NCBI RefSeq assembly: GCF_047549485.1
Contig: NZ_CP180191.1
Span: 1,798,001-1,862,000 of the forward strand
Length of the DNA stretch: 64,000 nt
Direction: 5' to 3'
Source of the DNA: Piscinibacterium candidicorallinum
GTDB lineage: Bacteria > Pseudomonadota > Gammaproteobacteria > Burkholderiales > Burkholderiaceae_C
Within the stretch, counting starts at the first letter, position 1; each line of letters opens with the position of its first letter. The translations under genes and the position numbers were made by a program. Below, in pieces: positions 16,957 through 25,946 of this stretch. Under the pieces are notes generated by a model that saw nothing but the letters and a program-made list of their open reading frames with translations, was not told the DNA's origin and did no database searches.

Positions 16957-17064
16957 GCTGGATGGCGAAATGATCTTGCGCTGCGCGCCTTGACGACGCC
17001 CTCGGGCACGACTGAAGCCTCGCCCGACGCTCTCGCCGCAGCACGAAACCCACGGAGAATTCAC

Positions 17065-18240
17065 ATGCAAGACGCAGTCATTGTTTCCACCGCCCGCACG
17101 CCCCTGGCCAAGAGCTGGAAGGGCGCCTTCAACATGACCCACGGCGCCACACTGGGCGCCCACGTGGTCAAGGCCGCGATCGAGCGCGCCGGCATCGACG
17201 GTGGCGCGGTGGAAGACGTGCTCATGGGCAACGCCTTCCCGGAAGGCGCCACGGGTAGCAACATTGCCCGCCAGATCGCCCTGCGTGCCGGCCTGCCTGT
17301 CAGCGTGGCTGGCGCCACCGTCAACCGCTTCTGCTCCAGCGGGCTGCAGACCATCGCCATGGCCGCCCAACGCGTGATTGCGGGTGAGGGTGATGTCTAT
17401 GTGGCAGGCGGCTTGGAAGCCATCTCCTGTGTGCAGAACGAGATGAATACGCACATGCTCAAGGAGAGCTGGCTAGATGCGAACATCCCCGCCATCTACT
17501 GGCCCATGCTGCAGACGGCCGAGACCGTGGCCAAGCGCTACGGCATTGGCCGCGACGTGCAGGATGAATACGGCGCGCTCTCCCAGCAGCGCGCCTGCGC
17601 CGCCTGGGCGGCCGGCAAGTTTGCCGATGAAGTGGTACCCATCACCGTCACCGCCGGCGTGGCCGACCCCGTCATGGGCATGCGCACCAAGGAAGTGACT
17701 GTCTCGGTGGACGAAGGCCTGCGCGAAGGCACCACCAAGGAGGCCCTGGGCAACATCAAGCCGGCCGTGCCCGGCGGCGTGGTGGCTGCAGGCAATGCCA
17801 GCCAGTTCTCGGATGGCGCCGGCGCCTGCGTCGTGACGTCTGCCAAGTACGCCGAGCAGAAGGGCCTGAAGCCCCTGGGTATCTTCCGCGGCTTTGCCGT
17901 GGCGGGCTGCGAGCCCGACGAAATGGGTATCGGCCCCGTGTTTGCCGTGCCCAAGCTGCTGGCCCGCACGGGTCTCAAGATCGATGACGTCGGCCTGTGG
18001 GAACTGAACGAGGCCTTTGCCGTGCAGGTGCTGTACTGCCGCGACAAGCTCGGCATTCCGGCCGACCGCCTGAACGTCAACGGCGGCGCCATCGCCGTGG
18101 GCCACCCCTACGGCATGAGCGGCCAGCGCCTCGTGGGCCACGCGCTCATCGAAGGCAAGCGCCGCGGTGTGAAGTACGTGGTCGTGACGATGTGCATTGG
18201 TGGCGGCATGGGGGCCGCGGGACTCTTTGAGGTCGTCTAG
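17065..18240 (+). CDS. Acetyl-CoA acyltransferase (thiolase)
   Basis: A 391-residue thiolase that cleaves 3-ketoacyl-CoA. The nucleophilic cysteine is in NRFCSSGLQTIAM, and the other active-site residues are in ELNEAFAVQVL, GGAIAVGHPYGMSG and the C-terminal cysteine of TMCIGGGMGAAG. The start at the ATG of MQDAVIVSTART with GGAGAATTC upstream fits the family. It works with the bifunctional enzyme upstream. The GTG of the next gene stands only two bases after this stop. Confidence 0.95.
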   Translation: MQDAVIVSTARTPLAKSWKGAFNMTHGATLGAHVVKAAIERAGIDGGAVEDVLMGNAFPEGATGSNIARQIALRAGLPVSVAGATVNRFCSSGLQTIAMAAQRVIAGEGDVYVAGGLEAISCVQNEMNTHMLKESWLDANIPAIYWPMLQTAETVAKRYGIGRDVQDEYGALSQQRACAAWAAGKFADEVVPITVTAGVADPVMGMRTKEVTVSVDEGLREGTTKEALGNIKPAVPGGVVAAGNASQFSDGAGACVVTSAKYAEQKGLKPLGIFRGFAVAGCEPDEMGIGPVFAVPKLLARTGLKIDDVGLWELNEAFAVQVLYCRDKLGIPADRLNVNGGAIAVGHPYGMSGQRLVGHALIEGKRRGVKYVVVTMCIGGGMGAAGLFEVV

Positions 18241-18242
18241 CT

Positions 18243-19022
18243 GTGAGGGCCTGGCTCGTCCTCCTCCTGCTTAGCGTGCTTGGACTGCCTGCCGCACTGC
18301 AAGCGCAGTCGAATCGTGCACGCAGTGAACCCTACAAGGTTCCGAAAATGTTTGTTGAAGCGATTCGGCGCAAGGACTGCAAGTTCGCTGTGGAGGTCGT
18401 CAACGATCTGCTGCAGGCGCGTGACCCGACAGCGGGGCTGCTCACTCTGGGCTACATGCGGGAGCGCGCCATCTGTGTTGCGCAAGATCGCGCCAAAGCG
18501 AAAGATCTGTACCTTAAGGCGTTCGCTCGCAATTCGAATTCCGACGCAGCGATTCGTCTGGCAGCGCTAGCGGCCACCGATTCGTCGCCAGAGGCCACGG
18601 GCGAACTGTTCTGGTGGATGCGGCGCTCTGCGCGATGGTCAGAGAAATCAGGGAATCAGCTGGCAAGCAACTGCTTGCCACCAGCAACCGACGATCCAGA
18701 GGCCTTCGTCAGAGAACTGGGACAGTGGGACAGCAAGCTGTTGCAACACTGCCGGTTCTCCAACGGCTTGTCTGCACTGATTGCCGTCGCCATGGGCTAC
18801 CCGGAAGATGCAATCCTTGCCGATGCAACAGGTGAGATTGTTATCCGGATTGCTCCGGATGCTAGCGATGCCCAGGTTGTCCGTGTGCAAGGGAAAAATG
18901 TCGAGGTATTGACCAGCTGGACGATGATGATCCTGCGTGATGCCCTGAGCCGGGTGCAGCCGCCACGCTCGCCGCTTGGCATCGTGGAAATTCCGTTCGC
19001 ATTCAAAATCGGCACGCCCTGA
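18243..19022 (+). CDS. Exported protein of unknown function
   Basis: A 259-residue protein starting at a GTG two bases after the thiolase stop. It has a clear signal peptide (MRAWLVLLLLSVLGLPAALQ, cleavage after QAQ). Residues about 35-135 are helical and look like Sel1/TPR-type repeats (LLTLGYMRERAICVAQDRA, then IRLAALAAT). The C-terminal part with EIVIRIAPDASDAQVVRVQG resembles a beta-rich TonB-like end. No catalytic motif is recognised. It is out of place among beta-oxidation genes, and its codon use includes more A/T-ending codons than its neighbours. Confidence 0.65.
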   Translation: MRAWLVLLLLSVLGLPAALQAQSNRARSEPYKVPKMFVEAIRRKDCKFAVEVVNDLLQARDPTAGLLTLGYMRERAICVAQDRAKAKDLYLKAFARNSNSDAAIRLAALAATDSSPEATGELFWWMRRSARWSEKSGNQLASNCLPPATDDPEAFVRELGQWDSKLLQHCRFSNGLSALIAVAMGYPEDAILADATGEIVIRIAPDASDAQVVRVQGKNVEVLTSWTMMILRDALSRVQPPRSPLGIVEIPFAFKIGTP

Positions 19023-19026
19023 GGCC

Positions 19027-20892
19027 ATGAGTCTTTCCTACGAACTCTACTTTCTGCTCAGCCATTGGCTGAGTGCTGAGGCGCTGACCCAGCGTCCGCG
19101 ATACTCGGATCACTCCGCCGAAACCTTTCAGGCCGCCCTCGACCTCGCTGAAAGGCTGGCGCGCGAGCACTTCGCGCCGCACAACCGCAAGGCCGACGAG
19201 AACGAGCCGCGTTTTGATGGCGAGCGGGTGCATCTGATTCCGGAGGTGAAGGCCGCACTCGACGCCTTCATTGCGTCGGGGCTGATCGCGGCCGAGCACG
19301 ACTACGAGTTTGGCGGCATGCAACTGCCGCAGGTGGTGGCCAAGGCCTGCATGGCCCACGTGATGGCGGCCAATGTGGCCACAGCGGGCTACCCCTTCCT
19401 GACGATCGGCAATGCCAACCTGCTGCTGGCCTACGGCAGCCCGGCGCAGATCGACGCCTTTGTGCGGCCTGAGCTGGCCGGCCGCTTCTTCGGCACCATG
19501 TGTCTGTCCGAACCCCAGGCGGGCTCCAGCCTGTCGGACATCAGCACGCGCGCCGAATTCGAGGGCGACTCGCCGCTCGGCCCGCAGTACCGGCTGCGCG
19601 GCAACAAGATGTGGATCTCGGGCGGTGACCATGAACTCACCGAGAACATCGTGCATCTGGTGCTGGCCAAGATCCCCGGGCCGGACGGCAAGCTGATTCC
19701 CGGCACCAAGGGCATTTCACTCTTTGCCGTGCCCAAGCGGCTGGTGAGCGTGGCCGGGCAGGGTGACAGCGCGCACGTGACGGTGGGCGAGCGCAATGAT
19801 GTGGTGCTCGCGGGCCTGAACCACAAGATGGGCTACCGCGGCACGGTGAACACGCTGCTGAACTTTGGCGAAGGCAAGTTCAAACCGGTGGGCGCGAGTG
19901 CTGAGGCGAAGGCGGGCGCGATCGGCTACCTGGTGGGTGAGCCGGGCCGCGGCCTGAACGCCATGTTCCACATGATGAACGAGGCGCGTATTGGCGTGGG
20001 GCTGGGCGCCACCATGCTCGGCTGGGCGGGGTATGCGGCCAGCCTGGAGTACGCCCGCGGCCGGCCCCAGGGCCGCCCGATGACTGCCGCCGGCAAGGAC
20101 CCGGCGAGCCCGCAGATCCCCATCATCCAGCATGCCGACGTCAAGCGCATGCTGCTCGCCCAGAAGGCCTATGCCGAAGGCGCGCTGGCCCTGAACCTGT
20201 TCTGCGCCCGCCTCGTGGACGAGGAAAAGACCGGCGAGACCGAGCAGGCGCGCAAGGACGCGACCCTGCTGCTCGACATCCTGACACCGATCGCCAAGAG
20301 CTGGCCCAGCCAGTGGTGCCTCGAGGCCAATGCCCTGGCCATCCAGGTCCATGGCGGCTACGGCTACACCCGGGACTATCCGGTCGAGCAGTACTACCGC
20401 GACAACCGCCTCAACCCCATCCACGAAGGCACGCACGGTATCCAGGGGCTGGATCTGCTGGGCCGCAAGGTGGTCATGGCCGAGGGTGCGGCCTTCAAGC
20501 TGCTGGGCGAGCGCGTCAAGGCCACCATCGGCCGGGCCGTGCAGAGCAAGAGTGCCGACACGCGGCGCTGGGCACAGATGCTCGGCGAACGGGTCATGCG
20601 TCTGGCTGCCGTGACGCAAACGCTCTGGGGCGCAGGCGATCCGCAGAAGACCCTGGCCAATGCCACGGCCTACCTGGAGGCATTCGGCCATTTGGTCATG
20701 GCCTGGATCTGGCTGGACCTGTCGCTCGCAGCGTCTGCGGCGTGGGACGAGAGCCGAAGCGACTTCCTGCATGGCAAGTGGCAGGCCTGCCGCTATTTCT
20801 ATGTGTATGAACTGCCCAAGGTGGATGCGCAACTGGCGTTGCTGGAGTCGCTGGACACCACCACCCTGGACATGCAGGATGCATGGTTCTGA
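19027..20892 (+). CDS. Acyl-CoA dehydrogenase, DmdC type
   Basis: FAD enzyme of 621 residues, longer than the usual 380-400 because of an N-terminal extension and an added C-terminal domain, as in the DmdC (methylthiopropionyl-CoA dehydrogenase) branch. The FAD-binding FGTMCLSEPQAGSSLSDIST, the KMWISGGDHE loop, and IQVHGGYGYTRDYPVEQYYR with the following DNRLNPIHEGTHGIQGLDL are visible. It performs the first beta-oxidation step. The start is the ATG four bases after the preceding stop. With a DmdB-type ligase in the same block, the acid could be methylthiopropionate or a medium-chain fatty acid; DmdA is not seen. Confidence 0.93.
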   Translation: MSLSYELYFLLSHWLSAEALTQRPRYSDHSAETFQAALDLAERLAREHFAPHNRKADENEPRFDGERVHLIPEVKAALDAFIASGLIAAEHDYEFGGMQLPQVVAKACMAHVMAANVATAGYPFLTIGNANLLLAYGSPAQIDAFVRPELAGRFFGTMCLSEPQAGSSLSDISTRAEFEGDSPLGPQYRLRGNKMWISGGDHELTENIVHLVLAKIPGPDGKLIPGTKGISLFAVPKRLVSVAGQGDSAHVTVGERNDVVLAGLNHKMGYRGTVNTLLNFGEGKFKPVGASAEAKAGAIGYLVGEPGRGLNAMFHMMNEARIGVGLGATMLGWAGYAASLEYARGRPQGRPMTAAGKDPASPQIPIIQHADVKRMLLAQKAYAEGALALNLFCARLVDEEKTGETEQARKDATLLLDILTPIAKSWPSQWCLEANALAIQVHGGYGYTRDYPVEQYYRDNRLNPIHEGTHGIQGLDLLGRKVVMAEGAAFKLLGERVKATIGRAVQSKSADTRRWAQMLGERVMRLAAVTQTLWGAGDPQKTLANATAYLEAFGHLVMAWIWLDLSLAASAAWDESRSDFLHGKWQACRYFYVYELPKVDAQLALLESLDTTTLDMQDAWF

Positions 20893-20902
20893 GGGATGTG
20901 AA

Positions 20903-21127
20903 ATGAGCTGGATGGGCATCTTCAACAACCGCTTCGAAGGGATCATCTGGATCCTCATCTATGGCGGCATGATCGTCACCGCCGGCGGGCTGTACATGCT
21001 GTTCAACGACCTGGCGCCTGACGTGATGCCCTTTGTGCTGAGCGCCGGCGTGCTGGCGCTGGTCATCGGCGTGGCCATGATCGTGAAGCGCTCCCGCATG
21101 AACCTGCCGGAGGATGGCATCAAGTGA
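20903..21127 (+). CDS. Small two-helix membrane protein
   Basis: A 74-residue protein with two hydrophobic helices (about 14-34 and 42-61) and a basic end KRSRMN. It starts ten bases after the dehydrogenase stop with GAGGGATG just upstream. Its stop overlaps the GTG start of the next gene, so it belongs to the operon. No family is recognised. Confidence 0.65.
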   Translation: MSWMGIFNNRFEGIIWILIYGGMIVTAGGLYMLFNDLAPDVMPFVLSAGVLALVIGVAMIVKRSRMNLPEDGIK

Positions 21128-21408
21128 TCCGCCATGTGGTGATGTGGAAGCTCAAGAACCCGGCCGATGCACCTGAGTTCAAGCGCTTGCTGGACAGCTG
21201 CGCCGCCGTGGTGCCGGGCATCCTGCGCTTTGAGGTGGCCATGGCCACGCCGGGGCTGGAAGCCAACGCAGACGTCATTCTCATCAGCGACTTTGCAGAC
21301 GAAGCTGCGCTGGCCGCCTACCAGAGCCACCCCCACCACAAGGCGGTGGGCCAGACCCTGGGCGCCATGCGCGAGACGCGCAGCGTGCTGGATTGGCGAG
21401 TGGAATGA
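21124..21408 (+). CDS. Dabb-family (stress-responsive A/B barrel) protein
   Basis: A 94-residue ferredoxin-like dimeric barrel protein. The Dabb pattern is clear: IRHVVMWKLKN at the start, VPGILRFEVA and the closing AYQSHPHHKAVGQTL. GTG start overlapping the preceding stop by four bases. Members bind small hydrophobic molecules; some are cyclases or decarboxylases. Here it probably serves the neighbouring degradation pathway, but the substrate is unknown. Confidence 0.8.
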   Translation: MIRHVVMWKLKNPADAPEFKRLLDSCAAVVPGILRFEVAMATPGLEANADVILISDFADEAALAAYQSHPHHKAVGQTLGAMRETRSVLDWRVE

Positions 21409-21433
21409 GACCGGAAATCCGATTCGGAATGCA

Positions 21434-21477
21434 GTTCCGCTTGTCTGGCGCGGCTTTCCAGCCATTTTGGCCTGAAG
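21434..21477 (-). repeat. Dispersed intergenic repeat, copy B
   Basis: Read on the minus strand this 44-bp segment contains TTCAGGCCAAAATGGCTGG followed by CCAGACAAGCGGAA. It matches copy A (1-39) at 35 of 39 positions and copy C (26908-26951) at 32 of 44 without gaps. It lies in the 112-base gap between the Dabb gene and the SDR gene. Confidence 0.7.
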
Positions 21478-21520
21478 AGCCGCGCCGAATGGACTTCTAC
21501 GTTTTCAGATCGAGGACACC

Positions 21521-22300
21521 ATGAGCATCAAGCAGCTGCTTGACCTGTCCGGGCGCACCGCGCTCATCACCGGCGGTTCGCGCGGGCTGGGCCTGCAGAT
21601 TGCCGAGGCGCTGGGTGAAATGGGCGCGCAGCTCATGCTGTCGGCCCGCAAGGAAGACGAGCTGCGCGAGGCGGTGGCGCACCTCGCAGCCCAGGGCATC
21701 CGTGCCGGCTACGTGGTGGCCGACGGCAGCGACGAAGGCTCGATCGACAGCTTGGCGCACGAGAGCATCGCCGTGCTCGGCCACGTGGACATCCTGGTGA
21801 ACAACGCTGGTGCCACCTGGGGCGCCCCGGCCGAGGACTACCCGCTCGAGGCCTGGGACAAGGTCATGGATCTGAACATCCGCGGCCTGTTCCTGCTCAC
21901 GCAGGCCATCGGCAAGCGCAGCATGATCCCGCGCAGGTACGGCCGCATCATTAACGTGGCCAGCATCGCCGGCCTGGCCGGCAACCCGCCGGGCACCATG
22001 CAGACCATTGCCTACAACACCAGCAAGGGCGCGGTCATCAACTTCACTCGTACCCTGGCGGGCGAGTGGGGCCGCCACGGCATCACGGTCAATGCGCTGG
22101 CCCCCGGCTTCTTCCCGAGCAAGATGACCAAGGGCGTGCTCGCCGCCATGGGCGAAGACCGGCTTGCGATGGGTGCGCCCTTGCAGCGCATCGGCGGGCC
22201 GGAGGATCTGAAGGGCGCTGCGCTCCTGTTTGCCAGCAACGCCGGCCGGCACATCACCGGGCAGGTGCTGGCGGTGGATGGCGGGGTGAGTGCGGTATGA
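21521..22300 (+). CDS. SDR-family oxidoreductase
   Basis: Short-chain dehydrogenase of 259 residues with cofactor motif TGGSRGLG, the NNAG strand, catalytic Ser in NVASIAGLAG and YxxxK in YNTSKGAV. The ending with HITGQVLAVDGG is typical of 3-oxoacyl-ACP reductase-like members. It probably reduces or oxidises a hydroxyl group of a pathway intermediate. The stop overlaps the start of the next small gene (ATGA). Confidence 0.9.
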   Translation: MSIKQLLDLSGRTALITGGSRGLGLQIAEALGEMGAQLMLSARKEDELREAVAHLAAQGIRAGYVVADGSDEGSIDSLAHESIAVLGHVDILVNNAGATWGAPAEDYPLEAWDKVMDLNIRGLFLLTQAIGKRSMIPRRYGRIINVASIAGLAGNPPGTMQTIAYNTSKGAVINFTRTLAGEWGRHGITVNALAPGFFPSKMTKGVLAAMGEDRLAMGAPLQRIGGPEDLKGAALLFASNAGRHITGQVLAVDGGVSAV

Positions 22301-22530
22301 CGCATTTTCGACTTCTTTTGGGTCAGATCCTCGCCCTAGTTCTGATTCTTGGGGTGTTTCTCTCGCTGATCATTCTGTTGAACCTGCTTGGGCTTGGTGA
22401 AGCCGGTGGCATTCCATGGCCTGCCTGGAGCGCGGTGCCTGCGTTGCTATGGATTGCACTTGCCGCCTCATTTGGCTGGAGGCACCGGCGATCCATCGTC
22501 GAGTCGCATCCGGGTCGGAGCGATCAATGA
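22297..22530 (+). CDS. Small membrane protein
   Basis: A 77-residue protein with two hydrophobic helices (about 7-33 and 42-59) and a basic C-terminal tail. It overlaps the SDR stop by four bases and its own stop overlaps the next ATG (ATGA). Two sites of translational coupling argue that it is a real gene. No family is recognised. Confidence 0.6.
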   Translation: MTHFRLLLGQILALVLILGVFLSLIILLNLLGLGEAGGIPWPAWSAVPALLWIALAASFGWRHRRSIVESHPGRSDQ

Positions 22531-22982
22531 GCAAATCCCTCGCCGCCCGCGGCATCGAAATCCCCTTCCATGACGACCTCGGTCTCGACTACGGCCCGGT
22601 CGAGGGCGGCCGTGCCGAGTGCTACTTGGACGTGGATCGCCGCCACACCAACAGCTGGGGCGTGGTGCATGGCGGCGTCGTGATGACCATGCTGGATGTG
22701 GCCATGGCGATGGCGGGGCGCTCGGTGCAGGCCTCGCAGCAGGGCGGCAATGTCACGGTGGAGATGAAGACCACCTTTGTGCGCGGAGCCAAGGGGCCGC
22801 GGCTCACGGCACGCGGCACCTGTTTTCACACAAGCACGAGCATGGCCTTCTGTGAAGGCGAACTGATCGACAGCGAAGGGCAGGTCTGCGCCAAGGCCAG
22901 CGGCACCTTCAAGTTCCTCAAGTCGTGGGAAGCCGCTGCCAAATTGGGCATGGCACCCACCACCATTCTCAAAGGAGACTGA
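22527..22982 (+). CDS. PaaI-family hotdog thioesterase
   Basis: A 151-residue hotdog-fold protein of the PaaI/YbdB thioesterase group. Evidence is the HTNSWGVVHGGVVMTMLDVAM segment (the conserved HGG and catalytic Asp) and the TVEMKTTFVRGA strand. It hydrolyses an acyl-CoA, often to recover coenzyme A from dead-end intermediates. It is coupled to the preceding membrane protein gene and sits three bases before the MDR reductase. Confidence 0.88.
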   Translation: MSKSLAARGIEIPFHDDLGLDYGPVEGGRAECYLDVDRRHTNSWGVVHGGVVMTMLDVAMAMAGRSVQASQQGGNVTVEMKTTFVRGAKGPRLTARGTCFHTSTSMAFCEGELIDSEGQVCAKASGTFKFLKSWEAAAKLGMAPTTILKGD

Positions 22983-22985
22983 ATC

Positions 22986-24005
22986 ATGGCCACCACATTC
23001 AACCGCATCGTCCTCGCATCCCGCCCCACGGGCCCGGTCACGCCGGACAACTTCCGGCTGGAAAGCGTCACGGCCCCGGACCTGGCCGATGGCCAGGTGC
23101 TGGTGCGCCACCACTACCTGAGCCTGGACCCGTACATGCGCGGCCGCATGAATGACAGCCGCAGCTATGCCCAGCCGCAGCCGCTGGATGAAACCATGAT
23201 CGGCGGCACGGTGGGCGAGGTGGTGGAGAGCCGCAACAGCCACTTCAAGGCAGGCGACAAGGTTGTGGGCATGGGCGGCTGGGCAGAATATGCCGTCGTC
23301 GATGCCAGCCAGCGCGGCGTGCTGCAGAAGGTGGATACCACCCACATACCGCTCAGTGCCTACCTCGGTGCCGTGGGCATGCCCGGCGTGACCGGCTGGT
23401 ACGGCCTGACGCAGATCTGCGAGCCCAAGGCGGGTGAAACCGTGGTGGTGTCTGCTGCCTCCGGCGCGGTGGGCGGTGCCGTGGGGCAGCTCGCCAAAGC
23501 GCGCGGCTGCCGTGCCGTGGGCATTGCCGGCGGCCCGGACAAGTGCCGCTATGTGGTTGAGGAGCTCGGCTTTGATGCCTGCATCGACTACAAGACCCAC
23601 AGCGACGGCAAGGCCCTGAACAAGGCGCTCAAGGAAGCCGCGCCCAACGGCATCGACTGCTATTTCGAGAACGTGGGCGGCTGGATCATGGACACCGTGC
23701 TGCTGCGCATGAACGCCTTCGGTCGGATCGCGGTGTGCGGCATGATCGCCGGCTACAACGGCGAGCCCCTGCCCATGGCCAACCCGGCACTCATTCTGGT
23801 GAGTCGCCTGAAGATGCAGGGCTTTATCGTGAGCGAACACATGGAGAAGTGGCCCGAGGCGCTCAAGGAGCTGGGCACCCTGGTGGCGACGGGTAAGCTG
23901 AAGTATCGCGAGACCGTCTCCCAGGGTCTGGCCAGCGCGCCGGAGGCCTTCATGGGCCTGCTCAAGGGCGCCAACTTCGGCAAGCAGCTGGTCAAGCTGA
24001 TCTGA
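22986..24005 (+). CDS. Zinc-free medium-chain NADP-dependent oxidoreductase
   Basis: A 339-residue MDR reductase of the leukotriene-B4-dehydrogenase / curcumin-reductase (CurA) type. It has LSLDPYMRGRMND near the start, VVVSAASGAVGGAVGQLAK (NADPH-binding) and the YFENVGGWIMDTVLLRMN block. No zinc ligands are present. Such enzymes reduce alpha,beta-unsaturated ketones or acyl groups. It follows the thioesterase by three bases with AAGGAGAC upstream, so it is in one operon with it. Confidence 0.9.
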   Translation: MATTFNRIVLASRPTGPVTPDNFRLESVTAPDLADGQVLVRHHYLSLDPYMRGRMNDSRSYAQPQPLDETMIGGTVGEVVESRNSHFKAGDKVVGMGGWAEYAVVDASQRGVLQKVDTTHIPLSAYLGAVGMPGVTGWYGLTQICEPKAGETVVVSAASGAVGGAVGQLAKARGCRAVGIAGGPDKCRYVVEELGFDACIDYKTHSDGKALNKALKEAAPNGIDCYFENVGGWIMDTVLLRMNAFGRIAVCGMIAGYNGEPLPMANPALILVSRLKMQGFIVSEHMEKWPEALKELGTLVATGKLKYRETVSQGLASAPEAFMGLLKGANFGKQLVKLI

Positions 24006-24020
24006 ACCCATATCGAGGGC

Positions 24021-24356
24021 ATGTCACTCAAGCACGTCGTCATTCTCCGCGCCGGACCCCAATGGCAAGCTGGTCAACCCCTGCGCAGCCAGCGCTTCCA
24101 TGTCGAGCACCTCGCCCACTGGGCCAAGTGGCTCAACAAAGGGCTGCTGCTCGATGGCGGCCACTTCATGGATCACTCCGGCGGTTTGATGATCTGTGCC
24201 GAAGGGGTCACGGAGGAGGACGCCATGGAGTTCGCCTCCAAGGACCCGGCCGTGAAGAACGGCGTGCTGATCGCCTACGTGAAGCCCTGGTACCAGACCG
24301 TTACCTCGCTGGTGGCTGCGCCCAGCGCACGCCCGCGCGATCCGGACCGGTTCTGA
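24021..24356 (+). CDS. YCII-related protein
   Basis: A 111-residue YciI-like ferredoxin-fold protein. The HVEHLAHWAKWLNKGLLLDGG segment and the late KDPAVKNGVLIAYVKPW block match the family layout. Members are small dimers, some with dehydrochlorinase-like activity. It follows the MDR reductase by 15 bases. Function in this pathway is unknown. A 202-base gap with no recognised feature follows. Confidence 0.7.
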   Translation: MSLKHVVILRAGPQWQAGQPLRSQRFHVEHLAHWAKWLNKGLLLDGGHFMDHSGGLMICAEGVTEEDAMEFASKDPAVKNGVLIAYVKPWYQTVTSLVAAPSARPRDPDRF

Positions 24357-24558
24357 GCTGGGCGCGCCCGGGCGTTTCGACTGGCGTCGCTCACTCGGGA
24401 TCCCGGCCATACCCGCGCTCAGAGGGCCGCGGCAGCAGACCTAGCCTGCTGCGACCACCCGGCCATCCATCACCGTTCATGGGACTGCCTTGTCGCGGAT
24501 TGGCTCTGCGCCAAGTCGCGCGGCCGTCTGGCGGGTCATTCCACCCACAATCGACTGC

Positions 24559-25041
24559 ATGAGCACTTCTGCCTCCACACCCGCTCTGGCCTGGACCTGG
24601 GCCCGATTTGCCGATCTCAGTCCCTTCGATGTGTACGACTTGCTGGCCCTGCGCAGCGAGGTCTTCGTGGTCGAGCAGCAGTGTGTCTTCCAGGACCCGG
24701 ACTACGTCGATCAGCAGTGCTGGCACCTGCTTGGGCGTGCGAAGGATGACCAAGGCAAGCTTCTGGCCTATCTGCGTCTGGTCGATCCGGGCGTGAAGTA
24801 CCCGGAACCCTCGATCGGCCGCGTCATCAGCTCGCCCGCGGTGCGCGGCACGGGCATGGGCCGCGTGCTGGTGGCCGAGGGCATTGCCCGACACCACGCC
24901 ACCTGGCCGGGGCAGAAGAACCGCATCGGCGCGCAGGCTCGGCTTGAGCGCTTCTACATGGACCTGGGCTTTCGCACGATCTCCGAGCCCTACATCGAAG
25001 ACGACATCCCCCACATAGAAATGATTCTGGAGGCAGCATGA
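24559..25041 (+). CDS. ElaA-type GNAT N-acetyltransferase
   Basis: A 160-residue acetyltransferase of the ElaA family. It contains LLALRSEVFVVEQQC at the start, the acetyl-CoA-binding GRVISSPAVRGTGMGRVLV and the QARLERFYMDLGFRTISEPYIEDDIPHI end (written here only as separate visible blocks around FYMDLGF). The start is the ATG of MSTSAST. Its stop overlaps the next SDR start (ATGA). Substrate unknown. Confidence 0.9.
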   Translation: MSTSASTPALAWTWARFADLSPFDVYDLLALRSEVFVVEQQCVFQDPDYVDQQCWHLLGRAKDDQGKLLAYLRLVDPGVKYPEPSIGRVISSPAVRGTGMGRVLVAEGIARHHATWPGQKNRIGAQARLERFYMDLGFRTISEPYIEDDIPHIEMILEAA

Positions 25042-25943
25042 AGCAGTTTGCCGGCCGCACGGCCGTGATCACCGGCGCGGGTTCGGGTTTCGGTCTTGAG
25101 TTTGCGCGGGAAGCCGCTCGCCGCAGCATGAACCTGGTGCTGGCCGATGTGCAGGACGACGCGCTGGCCGCCGCCGTGGCCGAGCTGCAGGGGCAGGGCG
25201 CGCAGGTGCTGGCGCAGAAGGTGGATGTGGGCAGCGCCGCCGCCATGGAGGCCTTTGCCACCGCGGCCATGGCGCGCTTTGGCGTGCCGCATCTGGTCTT
25301 CAACAACGCCGGCGTAGCCTTTGGCGGCCTGATCTGGGAGCACACCCAGACCGACTGGGAGTGGGTGATCAACGTCAACCTCTGGGGCGTGGCCCATGGC
25401 GTGCGCCTGTTCGTGCCGCACATGATCGCTGCCGCGCAGCAGGACCCGGCCTACGAGGGCCACATCATCAACACCGCCAGCATGGCCGGGCTGCTCAATG
25501 CGCCGAACATGGGCGTCTACAACGTCACCAAGCATGCGGTGGTGAGCCTGTCCGAAACCTTGTATCAGGATCTGGCGCTGGTGACGGATCAGGTCGGCGC
25601 CAGCGTGCTCTGCCCGTACTTCGTGCCCACCGGCATCCACCAGAGCCATCGCAATCGCCCGGCCGAGCTCAAGGGCGCGCGCCCGACCAAGAGCCAGATG
25701 ATTGCGCAGGCCATGAGCGAAAAGGCCGTGACCTCAGGCAAGGTGTCCGCCGCGGAAGTGGCCGCCAAGACCTTTGCCGCGATCGAGGCCCGGCAGTTCT
25801 ACATCTACAGCCACCCTCAGGCCTTGGGCATGGTGCAGACGCGCCTCGAAGACGTCGCGCAGGGCCGGAACCCCACCGACCCCTTCAAGGACCGCCCGGA
25901 CCTGGGCGAAAAGCTGCGCATGCAACTGCGCGCCGAGGCCTGA
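25038..25943 (+). CDS. SDR-family oxidoreductase
   Basis: A 301-residue classical short-chain dehydrogenase with a C-terminal extension. TGAGSGFG (cofactor), NNAG, the Ser of NTASMAGLL and YNVTKHAV (YxxxK) are all present. It overlaps the elaA-like gene by four bases and stands three bases before an alpha/beta hydrolase. It probably acts on a hydroxy or keto intermediate of the cluster. Confidence 0.9.
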   Translation: MKQFAGRTAVITGAGSGFGLEFAREAARRSMNLVLADVQDDALAAAVAELQGQGAQVLAQKVDVGSAAAMEAFATAAMARFGVPHLVFNNAGVAFGGLIWEHTQTDWEWVINVNLWGVAHGVRLFVPHMIAAAQQDPAYEGHIINTASMAGLLNAPNMGVYNVTKHAVVSLSETLYQDLALVTDQVGASVLCPYFVPTGIHQSHRNRPAELKGARPTKSQMIAQAMSEKAVTSGKVSAAEVAAKTFAAIEARQFYIYSHPQALGMVQTRLEDVAQGRNPTDPFKDRPDLGEKLRMQLRAEA

Positions 25944-25946
25944 GCC

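Noticed and set aside
15166..17454. 762-residue minus-strand open frame across the bifunctional enzyme and thiolase
   Set aside because: It is the reverse-strand shadow of two genes with complete catalytic motifs and shows His/Ala-rich low-complexity content.
24357..24558. Non-coding gap after the YCII gene
   Set aside because: I looked for a repeat copy, terminator or promoter here; GC-rich palindromic fragments such as GGGCGCGCCC exist but none is convincing.
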